Assembly: GCA_023388195.1 (NCBI GenBank)
Contig: JAEWGR010000056.1
Span: forward strand, 10,153 to 74,152
From: Bacillota bacterium
GTDB taxonomy: Bacteria; Bacillota; Negativicutes; Sporomusales; Sporomusaceae
Direction of reading: 5' to 3'
Length of the DNA: 64,000 nt
Within the stretch, counting starts at the first letter, position 1. The number at the start of each line of letters is the position of its first letter. The translations under genes and the position numbers were made by a program. This document shows positions 16,144 through 24,686 of the stretch, piece by piece. The notes under the pieces were generated by a model. That model searched no databases. It saw only the letters and a list, made by a program, of their open reading frames with translations, and was not told the origin of the DNA.

Positions 16144-17910
16144 ATGCAAAAATGTGGAGTAAGCGGCCTGCTGGAAGCATTCGCGTCGACCGGTATGACG
16201 GAAATGAGGACTGTGCTTGACTCGGTCTGCAATGGAATAGTCGTGGTCAACTACCATGGAGTTATTACATTTTTTAATACCGCTGCCGAGCTGATTACCG
16301 GTTTAAAATCTGAACATGTTCTTGGGCAAATGGTCGATGACGTTATCCCCAGCACCGGGCTTATTAGAGTTATGGAAACCGGCGAGGCCGAACTTAATCA
16401 ACGGCAGAATATTGGAAAATGCGAAATATTAACAAACCGTACGCCTATTATTAAAGAGAATACTATTGTTGGGGCTGTTGCTATTTTTCAGGATATTACC
16501 GAGTTTAATGAGGTAGTTACACAACTTGAAGATATGAAAAGGCTCAAGAGTACACTGGAATCAATATTGGAAAGTATGCACGAAGGCGTTGTGGTCGTGG
16601 ACAAAGACGGTATGGTAACGATGCTTAATAAGGCCTACAGTGAATTTCTTGCTGTTGATCCCAAGGCTGTGGTAGGGAAGCATGTCGCTGATGTTATTCC
16701 TAATACCAGGATGCACCTTGTGGTGCAGGAGGGTAAGGCGGAAGTTACCGATATCCAGAAAATACAGACAAATACCAGTGTTGTCACGCGGATTCCCATT
16801 GTTAAAGATGGTGAAATCATCGGCGCTGTCGGCAATATGATTTTCAGGGATGTAAAAGACCTTAAATCTCTTGCCGGCAAGATTAGCAAGCTGGAGTCAG
16901 AATTAGAGTATTACAAAGAAGAACTGTTCAAAGTGTATGGTGGTAAGTTTACGTTTGACAATATTGTCGGCAATAGTGACACTATGAAATGCCTCAAGGA
17001 AGTGGCCGCCAAAGCGGCTAAAGGGATGTCGACAGTATTAATTCTGGGGGAAACCGGCACCGGTAAAGAATTATTTGCTCATGCTGTGCACAATGCCAGC
17101 CGGCGGCGCCAGGGTCCCTTTATTAAAATTAATTGTGCGGCACTGCCTGAGAACCTGTTGGAAGCCGAATTATTTGGCTATGAAGAAGGTGCGTTTACAG
17201 GTGCCCGCAAAGGGGGGAAACCTGGCAAATTCGAATTGGCTAACGGCGGCACTATTTTTTTAGATGAAATAGGTGAAATGACGCTTGCCATGCAGGTCAA
17301 GCTGCTTAGGGTGCTGCAAGAGCGTGAATTGGAACGCCTGGGCGGAACCAAACCGATTAAGCTTGATATCCGTGTGATTGCAGCAACTAACCGTGATCTG
17401 GAGAATATGATCCAGCAAAAGCAGTTTCGGCAGGATTTATATTACCGGTTAAATATATTTACAATTAATATTCCCCCGCTCAGAGAACGAACTGAGGATA
17501 TTCTGCTGTTATGCCGCATGTTATTCCAAAAAATCAATAATCAGGTTGAACACTGGGTAGAGGGGATTACCCCAGAGGCGTTGGCTTTATTAATGCAATA
17601 CAATTGGCCTGGTAATGTCCGCGAACTTGAAAATGTCCTGGAACGGGCCATTAACCTGATGGATGATGAGATAATTATTGCTCCGGAGCATTTGCCGCCG
17701 ATGCTTAAAAAGGTGAATGGGATAAAAGCTGAGTCCGGGAACGGGGATCAGCCCAGCGATTTAGCCGACATAAAAGAAAATGCCGAGAAACAGGCCATTA
17801 TGCGGGCACTGGCTGCAGCAGGCGGCAATAAAAGCAAAGCAGCTAAAATTTTAGGTATTCACCGCTCCGGTTTTTATCAAAAAATGCAGAAATATAATCT
17901 TATAAAATAA
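16144..17910 (+). CDS. sigma54-dependent transcriptional activator, PAS-PAS-AAA+-Fis
   Basis: A 588-aa enhancer-binding protein. Two PAS domains cover about residues 20-125 and 140-245, then a coiled linker, an AAA+ domain with Walker A GETGTGKE, the sigma54 contact loop GAFTGA, Walker B GTIFLDEIGEM and the R-finger region, and a Fis-type helix-turn-helix at the C-terminus (GNKSKAAKILGIHRSGFY). It hydrolyses ATP to open sigma54 promoters; the PAS domains probably sense a metabolite or redox state rather than a phosphorelay, as no receiver domain is present. ATG at 16144 was chosen because AGGAGGT lies 7 nt before it; an upstream TTG at 16075 has no site. It is the obvious regulator for the three sigma54 promoters at 12.9-15.1 kb. 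Confidence 0.92.
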   Translation: MQKCGVSGLLEAFASTGMTEMRTVLDSVCNGIVVVNYHGVITFFNTAAELITGLKSEHVLGQMVDDVIPSTGLIRVMETGEAELNQRQNIGKCEILTNRTPIIKENTIVGAVAIFQDITEFNEVVTQLEDMKRLKSTLESILESMHEGVVVVDKDGMVTMLNKAYSEFLAVDPKAVVGKHVADVIPNTRMHLVVQEGKAEVTDIQKIQTNTSVVTRIPIVKDGEIIGAVGNMIFRDVKDLKSLAGKISKLESELEYYKEELFKVYGGKFTFDNIVGNSDTMKCLKEVAAKAAKGMSTVLILGETGTGKELFAHAVHNASRRRQGPFIKINCAALPENLLEAELFGYEEGAFTGARKGGKPGKFELANGGTIFLDEIGEMTLAMQVKLLRVLQERELERLGGTKPIKLDIRVIAATNRDLENMIQQKQFRQDLYYRLNIFTINIPPLRERTEDILLLCRMLFQKINNQVEHWVEGITPEALALLMQYNWPGNVRELENVLERAINLMDDEIIIAPEHLPPMLKKVNGIKAESGNGDQPSDLADIKENAEKQAIMRALAAAGGNKSKAAKILGIHRSGFYQKMQKYNLIK

Positions 17911-17928
17911 TTTGTGGCAGATGAAAAC

Positions 17929-17962
17929 AATCCCTTGCTTCCTGGCGAATAGGCAAGGGATT
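17929..17962 (+). terminator. hairpin after the sigma54 activator
   Basis: AATCCCTTGC pairs with GCAAGGGATT but no T-run follows. In the rest of 17963-18219 I see no gene or recognisable riboswitch, only AT-rich sequence before the CpaE-like gene. Confidence 0.45.
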
Positions 17963-18219
17963 ACCTATATGTAATGTTTTCCGGTGGCATCAGGCGCGAA
18001 ATATTGCTGCCAGTATAAACATAGATGACCGAGTGGGCCTTAAGTCCTAATAATTTAAACAGTAGGTCTGATAGGTCAGCAGGAAATAGTCGGTTAAAAT
18101 TAATTTAGAATGTTGGCCTAGCAGGCAAGCGGAGAAAAAACCCGGCTGTGTTTATTTGAATTAGTTAATGTAGGCAGGACCGGGAGCAGTTTCCGCAAAA
18201 ACCCTAGGGGGTAAGATAG

Positions 18220-19428
18220 ATGGTTAAGAAGATTAAGGTATTTATCGCCGATGATAGTGCGGCAACACGGGAGAACATCTGCAAACTGATGGAGTTTGAT
18301 TCCGAGCTGGTGATCATTGGCCAAGCCGAGTCGGGGCTGGAAGCGGTAGCAAAGGCCAAGGAGCTGGAGCCTGATATAATCTTAATGGATATAAACATGC
18401 CAGGTATGGATGGTATTACGGCCACTGCCCAGATCACCGCTGAAGTTCCGGACTCCTCAATCATTATGATGAGTGTGCAGGGTGAGCAGGAATACCAAAG
18501 ACAGGCAATGGATGCCGGTGCTAAAAATTATCTTATAAAACCTTTTAGTGGTGAAGAATTGCTGCAGGTCATTAAGAACAGTTTGAAAAATAAAAAAACA
18601 GGCAGAGCGCTAATGCCTAATTCAGAACTGAAAAACCAGGGTAAACTGGTTGCCGTTTTTAGTACCAAAGGTGGTACCGGCAAGACAACGATTGCCATAA
18701 ATTTAGCGGTGGCACTTGCGGCTAAGACCGGCTTGGAGACAGGCATAATTGATGCGGATCTTCAATTTGGTGATGTAGCTTTATTGTTAAACCTTATGCC
18801 CCGTTCTACAATAGCCGACTTAGTGCAGGATGCTGCTCAGCTGGATAAAAAAAATCTGGAGAACTATTTGGTACACTTTAATCATGATGTAAAAGTACTG
18901 GCAGCACCTCTACGGCCTGAGCAAGCGGAGACGGTAGCAAGCCGGCATTTGGCAGCCATACTCAAAGCTATGCGCGCAAACTTTGCGTATACAGTTATTG
19001 ATACCGCCTCTGTTGTTTCCGATTCTATGCTGACTGTGCTTGAGGCGTCAGATATTATTCTGGTTGTAGCTGCACTTGACCTGCCAACAATTAAGAATGT
19101 AAAACTATGCCTGGAGATGCTGGAATCCCTTGGTTATGGTAATGATAAAATCAAGGTGGTGCTGAATAAAATTACCACTGACAGCGGTATGGAGACCAGT
19201 GAGGTGGAAGAAAGTCTGAGATATAAATTTGCTGCTGCTGTGCCCGGTGATGAGCAAGTGGTTGTGTCTTCTGTAAACCGGGGGGTTCCCTTTGTCAGCA
19301 GCCATCCGGAAACAGCGGTCGCAAGAGGGATTAATGATTTGGTTTATCTGATAACCGGCGGCCAGGAACAGCCGGCAGGTCAGTCGGGCCTCGGGGTTGT
19401 AGAAAGGGTTAAACGGCTATTTGGCTGA
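18220..19428 (+). CDS. CpaE/TadZ-like protein: receiver domain fused to a ParA/MinD-type ATPase
   Basis: A 402-aa protein. Residues 1-120 are a CheY-like receiver with the acidic pair D11/D12, phosphoacceptor D57 (MDINMPGMDG) and the conserved lysine in YLIKPF. After a linker, a deviant Walker A (STKGGTGKTT, about 147-156) and IIDADLQFGD start a MinD/ParA-like ATPase. CpaE/TadZ proteins place Flp/Tad pilus machinery at the cell pole. Unlike many TadZ proteins, whose receiver is degenerate, this one keeps its aspartates. GGGGG precedes the ATG. Downstream are a DegS-like kinase and a TadE-like gene, but no TadA ATPase or Flp pilin is in the window. Confidence 0.85.
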   Translation: MVKKIKVFIADDSAATRENICKLMEFDSELVIIGQAESGLEAVAKAKELEPDIILMDINMPGMDGITATAQITAEVPDSSIIMMSVQGEQEYQRQAMDAGAKNYLIKPFSGEELLQVIKNSLKNKKTGRALMPNSELKNQGKLVAVFSTKGGTGKTTIAINLAVALAAKTGLETGIIDADLQFGDVALLLNLMPRSTIADLVQDAAQLDKKNLENYLVHFNHDVKVLAAPLRPEQAETVASRHLAAILKAMRANFAYTVIDTASVVSDSMLTVLEASDIILVVAALDLPTIKNVKLCLEMLESLGYGNDKIKVVLNKITTDSGMETSEVEESLRYKFAAAVPGDEQVVVSSVNRGVPFVSSHPETAVARGINDLVYLITGGQEQPAGQSGLGVVERVKRLFG

Positions 19429-19447
19429 TTGGTTTTATAGACAAAGC

Positions 19448-19468
19448 CACAAGCCAAGTCTTTTCTTA
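19448..19468 (+). repeat. remnant of the dispersed intergenic element (copy F)
   Basis: These 21 nt are identical to the 3' end of copies C1 and C2: the right arm of the GACTTGGC hairpin and TTTTCTTA. The left arm is degenerate (GACAAAGCC). It lies between the CpaE-like and DegS-like genes. Confidence 0.6.
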
Positions 19469-19558
19469 TTATTTTCGGGCAGCAGGATATGGGGCAGGTA
19501 TGACGAAATGGCTTATAATGTACAGATACAATTAGAGTGGTGAGGAGCCTGGGCCTGC

Positions 19559-20692
19559 ATGAAGAATCTTGATGTGAAAATCTTAGATAAGATTGTTAAA
19601 GGGACGGTTGCTGCGGTCGAAAAAAGTAAATCCCAGATTTTTGATATATACGAGGCTGCCCGGGGTGAGACAGAAAACGTACGGCGGGATGTCGAGCGGA
19701 TTAAACAGGAAACGGCGGAAATTATTTTCAAGGTTGATGAATTGGAAAGAAAAGAGCGCCGTTCGCGTCTTAGGTTGATGGAAGTTAGCCGGAATTTCCG
19801 CAACTATACCGAGGTTGATATTAAAGCTGCTTACGAAGATACCAGCAATGTTCAATTGGAACTGGCGATGGCCCGTCTGCAGGAACAGAATTTACGCCGG
19901 CAGCGTGATGATTTGGAGATGCGGCTTAGAGTACTTAAGAACACGGTTGAGAAAGCGGAAGAGCTTGTTTCTCAGGTCGGGGCCGTGCTGGGTTATTTAG
20001 GCAATCAGATGGGAACCGTGGTCACTCAGATCGAATCTTTGCAGGCCAGTCAGATTTTTGGTGCTAAAATAATCCGAGCCCAGGAAGAGGAACGTCGTCG
20101 TGTGGCCCGGGAGATTCATGATGGTCCGGCCCAGGCCATGGCCAATATTGTTTTTCGGGCAGAGGTGTGCGAGCGCCTGATTGATACGGATATTGCCAGA
20201 TCCAAACATGAACTTAAAGACTTGCGTGAGCAGGTCAGAGTTGCGCTTAGAGAAACCCGCAAGATAATTTTTGATCTTAGACCGATGACGCTGGATGACT
20301 TAGGTCTTGTGCCCACAGTTAGGCGGGTGCTTGATACCATGAAAGAACGGTGCGGTATTTTTCCGGAGGTCATAATAATTGGCGAAGAGAAGCGGCTGGA
20401 TTCGCATATTGAAATTGGTTTATTCCGGATTATCCAAGAGGCGCTTAATAATGTGGAGAAACATGCCCGGGCATCAGGGGTATGGGTTCGGCTCGACTTT
20501 CGCCTAAGCATAGTGTCGGCAGTTGTCGAGGACAATGGCCGGGGGTTCGCGTCGGCCGACAACCTTGGCAGCGAGAGTTTTGGCTTGATGGGTATGCGCG
20601 AGCGGATCAATCTCCTGGGGGGAGAATTAAACATAAAATCCGAAATAGGAAAAGGCACGCGAATCTACGCTGCTGTACCACTAAAATCATAA
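19559..20692 (+). CDS. DegS-like cytoplasmic sensor histidine kinase
   Basis: A 377-aa protein with no membrane helices. Residues 1-170 are a long coiled coil of the DegS type. The HisKA_3 dimerisation domain has the phosphoacceptor His at about residue 187 (REIHDGPAQAMANI). The HATPase_c domain follows with N box EALNNVEKHA, G1 DNGRGF and G2 GLMGMRERI. The partner of DegS is DegU, a LuxR-type response regulator; none is nearby. The receiver of the preceding gene is a possible but unproven partner. The leader has only a weak ribosome site (GTGAGGAG). Confidence 0.85.
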   Translation: MKNLDVKILDKIVKGTVAAVEKSKSQIFDIYEAARGETENVRRDVERIKQETAEIIFKVDELERKERRSRLRLMEVSRNFRNYTEVDIKAAYEDTSNVQLELAMARLQEQNLRRQRDDLEMRLRVLKNTVEKAEELVSQVGAVLGYLGNQMGTVVTQIESLQASQIFGAKIIRAQEEERRRVAREIHDGPAQAMANIVFRAEVCERLIDTDIARSKHELKDLREQVRVALRETRKIIFDLRPMTLDDLGLVPTVRRVLDTMKERCGIFPEVIIIGEEKRLDSHIEIGLFRIIQEALNNVEKHARASGVWVRLDFRLSIVSAVVEDNGRGFASADNLGSESFGLMGMRERINLLGGELNIKSEIGKGTRIYAAVPLKS

Positions 20693-20731
20693 GCCAATAG
20701 CTGCCGTATAAACGACAGCGGCATGTATTGC

Positions 20732-20768
20732 AGGAGCCTTTCGCCCCACGGGGCGGAGAGGCTTCTTT
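20732..20768 (+). terminator. terminator after the DegS-like gene
   Basis: GGAGCCTTTCGCCCC and GGGCGGAGAGGCTTC form a GC-rich stem with a 3-nt loop, followed by TTTCG. The rest of the 20693-20936 gap is unremarkable. Confidence 0.65.
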
Positions 20769-20936
20769 CGTATTATCAGAAGTTCATCCTCTCCGTTAAT
20801 ACTTTATCAATGCGGTATAGGACTATGTTCCCATTATTGCAAGAAGATAAGACTTAGGTATGATAGTGCTGCCGGCGTACGAATGTTACAATTAAACTAC
20901 CGGTAGTAAATCCAACTGTTTGTATGGGGTGATTAG

Positions 20937-21353
20937 ATGAACATTACCCGCTATTTCAAACAAAAACGCGGACAGGCTTCGATTCAGACTGCGATTGTGT
21001 TACCTGTACTGATATTGCTTTTATTCAGTCTCTTTGAGTTTGGACAGGTGATGAATCAGTATCTGGTGCTTACTGCTGCCGCCCGGGAAGGTGCCCGCTC
21101 CGCTGCTGTAGGCAATGACTTTGCGGCCAGGGCCGCTGTTAATAATGCTGTGGCCAGTATTGGCAATAATGACCTGCTTGTTAACATTGGCTATGCAAAC
21201 GGTAAACGAGCGCAAGGGGAGTCGGTTACTGTAACTGTTAGTAAACCCCTTACGGTAATCACACCGATCCTGCGGGATATTATCAATCATGCCTCTATAC
21301 CAGAGCCGCTGACTCTGCGTGGACAGTCGGTTATGAGGGTGGAAGTGCCATAA
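20937..21353 (+). CDS. TadE-like pilus assembly / pseudopilin protein
   Basis: A 138-aa protein with the TadE pattern: a short basic N-terminus, QASIQTAIVLPVLILLLFSL as a single membrane helix at about 14-35, the following FEFGQVM, and the REGARSAAVG segment around residue 50. The C-terminal 80 residues would lie outside the membrane. TadE/TadF are minor pseudopilins of Flp-type pili. It is separated from the CpaE-like and DegS-like genes by a terminator, but the shared theme suggests one system. A weak ribosome site (GGGGTGA) precedes the ATG. The motor and prepilin genes are not in the window. Confidence 0.8.
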   Translation: MNITRYFKQKRGQASIQTAIVLPVLILLLFSLFEFGQVMNQYLVLTAAAREGARSAAVGNDFAARAAVNNAVASIGNNDLLVNIGYANGKRAQGESVTVTVSKPLTVITPILRDIINHASIPEPLTLRGQSVMRVEVP

Positions 21354-21363
21354 TAAACCATAG

Positions 21364-21398
21364 CAGGAGCCCTGATGCTTAATGCGTCAGGGCTCCTG
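21364..21398. terminator. bidirectional terminator between tadE-like gene and ppnP
   Basis: CAGGAGCCCTGA pairs perfectly with TCAGGGCTCCTG, extended by a GC pair near the loop, between two convergent genes. Confidence 0.75.
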
Positions 21399-21414
21399 TC
21401 TTACATGCCGATTG

Positions 21415-21732
21415 TTAGCCTGGAATATAGGAGCAGCAGTAGTCGGCAACTGTTGCTACTTTAAGCTTAAAGCGTGACTCTGCCGGCACTTGGAAAGAGT
21501 CGCCTGTTTTATAAGTTTTCCATTCACTTTCTCCCGGTAATAATACTGTCATTTCACCAGCCAGAATCTCCATAATCTCTGCCGCTGCGGTACCAAACTC
21601 ATAATCTCCCGGCAGCATAATGCCAAGTGTTTTTTTGCTGTTGTCGGCAAAAATTACGGTGCGGCTGGTTACCTTGCCTTCAAAATATACATTTGCTTTT
21701 TTTACAATAGATACCTTTTCAAACTGCTCCAT
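21415..21732 (-). CDS. ppnP: pyrimidine/purine nucleoside phosphorylase PpnP (DUF1255)
   Basis: A 105-aa cupin-fold protein with the PpnP features: VTSRTVIFADNSKKTLGIML, GDYEFGTAAAEIMEILAGEM and TGDSFQVPAESRFKLKV, ending YCCSYI. The Escherichia coli protein cleaves purine and pyrimidine nucleosides with phosphate. The length matches (94-105 aa). MEQF at 21732 is the chosen start, 9 nt after GGAGG; an in-frame ATG two codons earlier is too close to the ribosome site. It is monocistronic. Confidence 0.88.
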   Translation of the reverse strand: MEQFEKVSIVKKANVYFEGKVTSRTVIFADNSKKTLGIMLPGDYEFGTAAAEIMEILAGEMTVLLPGESEWKTYKTGDSFQVPAESRFKLKVATVADYCCSYIPG

Positions 21733-21944
21733 ATACATAATCCTCCCACTATTAAATTTTATATGTGATTACAGTTATTGCTATTTCTTTATTATAATTT
21801 ATTGCCACACTTTAGTAAAACAGAAAAAGCCTATAACGAACAGTTCTTTTTGTCTTTAAACTTGTACCCTAAACGGCAGTATGTTAAAATATTTACAACT
21901 TGCATGGGTATAATATAGCAATGAATTTAAAGGTGGTGGGCAGT

Positions 21945-23414
21945 GTGCTTGATCAGAAAACAGTACCCTTGCTGACGGCGATGAAGGTTTATGTAAATGA
22001 TAAAGTAATACCATTCCACACCCCGGGGCACAAAATGGGGAAGGGTATGCACCAGGCGCTGGCTGAACTGGTACCGTCACAGACACTGGCCCTGGATTTG
22101 GCGCTCATGGAGGAACTTGATGACCTGCATGAGCCTCACGGACCGGTGAAAGCGGCTCAGGATCTGGCAGCCGACCTGTATGGGGCTGATCATAGCTATT
22201 TTGTGGTTAATGGTACAACCGGCGGAATTTATGCAATGATACTGACAATTGCCGGACCTGGAGACAAAATTATTGTGCCGCGCAATGCTCACCGTTCAAT
22301 TATCGGGGGCATTATTTTAAGTGGCGCCATTCCTGTATTTATGCAGCCTGAAGTCGATAATGAATTAGGACTGGCGATGGGGGTTACGCCGGAGACGGTT
22401 GCCGGCACCTTGGAACAACACCCGGATGCTAAAGGCGTATTGGTGATTAATCCCACCTATTATGGAGTTGCAACCGATTTGAAGCGGATTGTTGATATTG
22501 TCCATAGCTATGACATTCCGGTGGTTGTTGATGAAGCCCATGGCCCGCACCTTAAATTCTCTGACCGTTTGCCTGTACAGGCCTTAGATGCCGGTGCTGA
22601 TATTGTTGCGCAAAGCACCCATAAGATCATTGGGGCGATGACGCAATGCTCGTTGGTGCATTGCCGGGAAGGGCGGATCCGTGTCCCCCGCCTTAAAGCC
22701 ATGCTGCAATTGGTGCAGTCGACCAGCCCTAATTATATCCTCCTGGCTTCACTTGATGTAGCGAGAATGCAGATGGCGACTGCCGGTCATGCGCTAATTG
22801 AACGGGCTGTCGATCTGGCAAACCAGGCCAGGGAGGAAATTAATAAAATTCCCGGCTTATATTGCTTTGGCCAGGAAAAACTAGGTAATCCCGGTGTCCA
22901 CAGTTTTGATCCGACGAAAGTAACTGTGACTGTTAAGGGGCTCGGATTAAAAGGGGCGGAAGCTGAACGTATTTTGCGTCACCAATATAAAATTCAGGTA
23001 GAATTGTCTGATGTTTATAATATCTTATTCCTCATCACTTTAGGCGATTCGGAAAAAGAAGTGGCGGCGCTAGTGGCGGCACTGCGGGATTTAGCTGCCA
23101 CCCACCACGGAACCCGCGATTTTTCGGATATTAATGAGATTTATCTGGCCGGCAAATACCCCCAGCCGCCGGCCCAGGTACTTTCGCCGCGGGATGCCTT
23201 GTTTGGCAATACCTGCATGGTTCCTTTTCAGGATGCCGATGGCATGATCTGTGCTGAAATTGTCACTTTTTATCCACCTGGTATTCCTATGCTGTGTCCG
23301 GGGGAACGGATTACCCAGGAAATCATTGATTATTGCCATGTTTTGCAGAATGCCGGCCTGCACATTTCCGGGCCGGAGGATTACCTGCTTAAAACCATTA
23401 AGGTAGTTGACTGA
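21945..23414 (+). CDS. fold-type I Orn/Lys/Arg decarboxylase (YaaO/SpeA-like)
   Basis: A 489-aa PLP enzyme of the short, wingless Orn/Lys/Arg decarboxylase type. PFHTPGHKMG is near the N-terminus, VNGTTGGIYAMI around residue 90, DEAHGPHLKF around 205, the PLP lysine in STHKIIG (about 228) and the C-terminal domain PPGIPMLCPGE. The family includes arginine decarboxylase SpeA and YaaO. As in Bacillus subtilis it lies next to tmk. GTG at 21945 was chosen because AAAGGTGG precedes it by about 8 nt; upstream ATGs lack a site. TATAAT at 21909-21914 may be its -10 box. Substrate (arginine or lysine) cannot be read from the sequence. Confidence 0.88.
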   Translation: MLDQKTVPLLTAMKVYVNDKVIPFHTPGHKMGKGMHQALAELVPSQTLALDLALMEELDDLHEPHGPVKAAQDLAADLYGADHSYFVVNGTTGGIYAMILTIAGPGDKIIVPRNAHRSIIGGIILSGAIPVFMQPEVDNELGLAMGVTPETVAGTLEQHPDAKGVLVINPTYYGVATDLKRIVDIVHSYDIPVVVDEAHGPHLKFSDRLPVQALDAGADIVAQSTHKIIGAMTQCSLVHCREGRIRVPRLKAMLQLVQSTSPNYILLASLDVARMQMATAGHALIERAVDLANQAREEINKIPGLYCFGQEKLGNPGVHSFDPTKVTVTVKGLGLKGAEAERILRHQYKIQVELSDVYNILFLITLGDSEKEVAALVAALRDLAATHHGTRDFSDINEIYLAGKYPQPPAQVLSPRDALFGNTCMVPFQDADGMICAEIVTFYPPGIPMLCPGERITQEIIDYCHVLQNAGLHISGPEDYLLKTIKVVD

Positions 23415-23424
23415 CGGAGGCTGT

Positions 23425-24105
23425 ATGCGAGGAAAATTAATTGTTATTGAAGGAACTGACGGGAGCGGCAAGGCAACCCAGGCCGGGATACTGGTAGAAC
23501 GCTTACAAGCCGAGGGCATTGCCGTCCGCAAGGTCGACTATCCTAACTATCAGAGCCAGTCGTCGGCGTTAGTCAAGATGTATTTGAACGGAGAGTTCGG
23601 CGATTGCCCGGAGGATCTCAATGCGTATGCTGCCTCCGCCTTTTATGCGGTTGACCGTATTGCTTCTTATAAGAAAGAATGGGAAAAATTCTATTTGCAG
23701 GGCGGCGTCGTTATTGCTGACCGCTATACCACTTCGAATATGATTCATCAGGCAGTTAAAATTAGCAACAAAGCAGAACAAAAAGAGTATCTTGACTGGC
23801 TCTGGGATTTTGAATTTGCTAAATGTGGTTTACCTGTTCCTGATGCCGTGTTTTTTCTGGCCATGCCGCCGGCAGTCAGTGTGCAGCTCATGTGCGGGCG
23901 GGATAACAAGGCCGGCAGCAGCCGTGATATTCACGAACAGAACCGTGCTTATCTGGACCTTTGTTATAATAATGCCTGTCATATTGCTAATCAGTTTTCC
24001 TGGCGCAGGGTTGATTGCACCGGGGAAGGGCAGCTTAAGTCCATTGAAATAATACATAATGAAATATACGGGCAGATTGGCAAACTACTTGGCAGGGGGA
24101 AATAG
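23425..24105 (+). CDS. tmk: thymidylate kinase
   Basis: A 226-aa P-loop kinase: Walker A EGTDGSGKATQ at residues 8-18, DRYTTSNMIHQ as the DR(Y) substrate motif near residue 98, and a LID region around RDNKAGSSRDIHEQ. It makes dTDP from dTMP for DNA synthesis. The TTSNMIHQ variant and slightly long chain are usual for clostridial enzymes. ATG follows ACGGAGG by 5 nt, 10 bp after the decarboxylase stop, so the two are cotranscribed. Confidence 0.9.
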   Translation: MRGKLIVIEGTDGSGKATQAGILVERLQAEGIAVRKVDYPNYQSQSSALVKMYLNGEFGDCPEDLNAYAASAFYAVDRIASYKKEWEKFYLQGGVVIADRYTTSNMIHQAVKISNKAEQKEYLDWLWDFEFAKCGLPVPDAVFFLAMPPAVSVQLMCGRDNKAGSSRDIHEQNRAYLDLCYNNACHIANQFSWRRVDCTGEGQLKSIEIIHNEIYGQIGKLLGRGK

Positions 24106-24144
24106 CAGCCCTGCCTTTTCTATTACCGTTTTTCTGCCAAATAT

Positions 24145-24173
24145 TTGATTATTTTGCTAAAACCATTTATAAT
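24145..24173 (+). promoter_or_regulatory. candidate promoter of yaaR-holB-ricT operon
   Basis: TTGATT, a 17-bp spacer and TATAAT, 60 bp before yaaR. In Bacillus subtilis darA (yaaQ) occupies this interval; no such gene is present here. Confidence 0.6.
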
Positions 24174-24233
24174 TTATAGGATAAGAAAGTATGTTATCTG
24201 CCCTGTAATTTCTAGGCAGGAGGACTATAGCAC

Positions 24234-24686
24234 ATGAGTATGAAAATAAATAAATTGGCCATGGGCAATCAGCCGGTGGTCGCTGAACGTGAACAGGCTG
24301 GCAAAGCGGAAAAAACAGGCGATTATTTTGCTGCCGACCTCCTGAAAACACAGGAAAAGCAGTCCTCTGAGCGCCTAAAGGCGATGCTTTCCGAAATCGA
24401 TGAAAGTGGGCGCAGATTGTCCAATATGCCTACCTACGGCGAGCTTAAAGCCTATAAAGAGCTTGTCCGCAAATTTATTGGTGAGGCTGTATCGCGTATG
24501 TATACGCTGGAATCACGTGCCGGCTGGGACCGTCACGGCCGGCAGAAAATGTACACCACCATTCAGCAAATTGATGCCAAGCTAGGTGAGATGACCGAAG
24601 ATGTGCGCCTCGGCCAGCAGCGCCAGCTGTCAATCATGTCTAAGCATGACGCAGTGCGGGGCATGCTGGTGGACTTATACACTTAG
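24234..24686 (+). CDS. yaaR: YaaR family protein (DUF327)
   Basis: A 150-aa, highly charged, mostly helical protein with no membrane segment. The DUF327 core is visible in LKAYKELVRKFIGEAVSRMY and in the C-terminal helix ending SIMSKHDAVRGMLVDLYT. The family is conserved between tmk and holB in Firmicutes; its function is unknown. GCAGGAGGAC precedes the start. Its stop codon abuts the holB start directly. Confidence 0.85.
   Translation: MSMKINKLAMGNQPVVAEREQAGKAEKTGDYFAADLLKTQEKQSSERLKAMLSEIDESGRRLSNMPTYGELKAYKELVRKFIGEAVSRMYTLESRAGWDRHGRQKMYTTIQQIDAKLGEMTEDVRLGQQRQLSIMSKHDAVRGMLVDLYT

Noticed and set aside
17963..18219. Riboswitch (cyclic di-GMP or cobalamin) upstream of the CpaE-like gene
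   Set aside because: There are some G-rich stretches and a CCCGG/CCGGG pair, but none of the conserved motifs of GEMM or B12-box elements.
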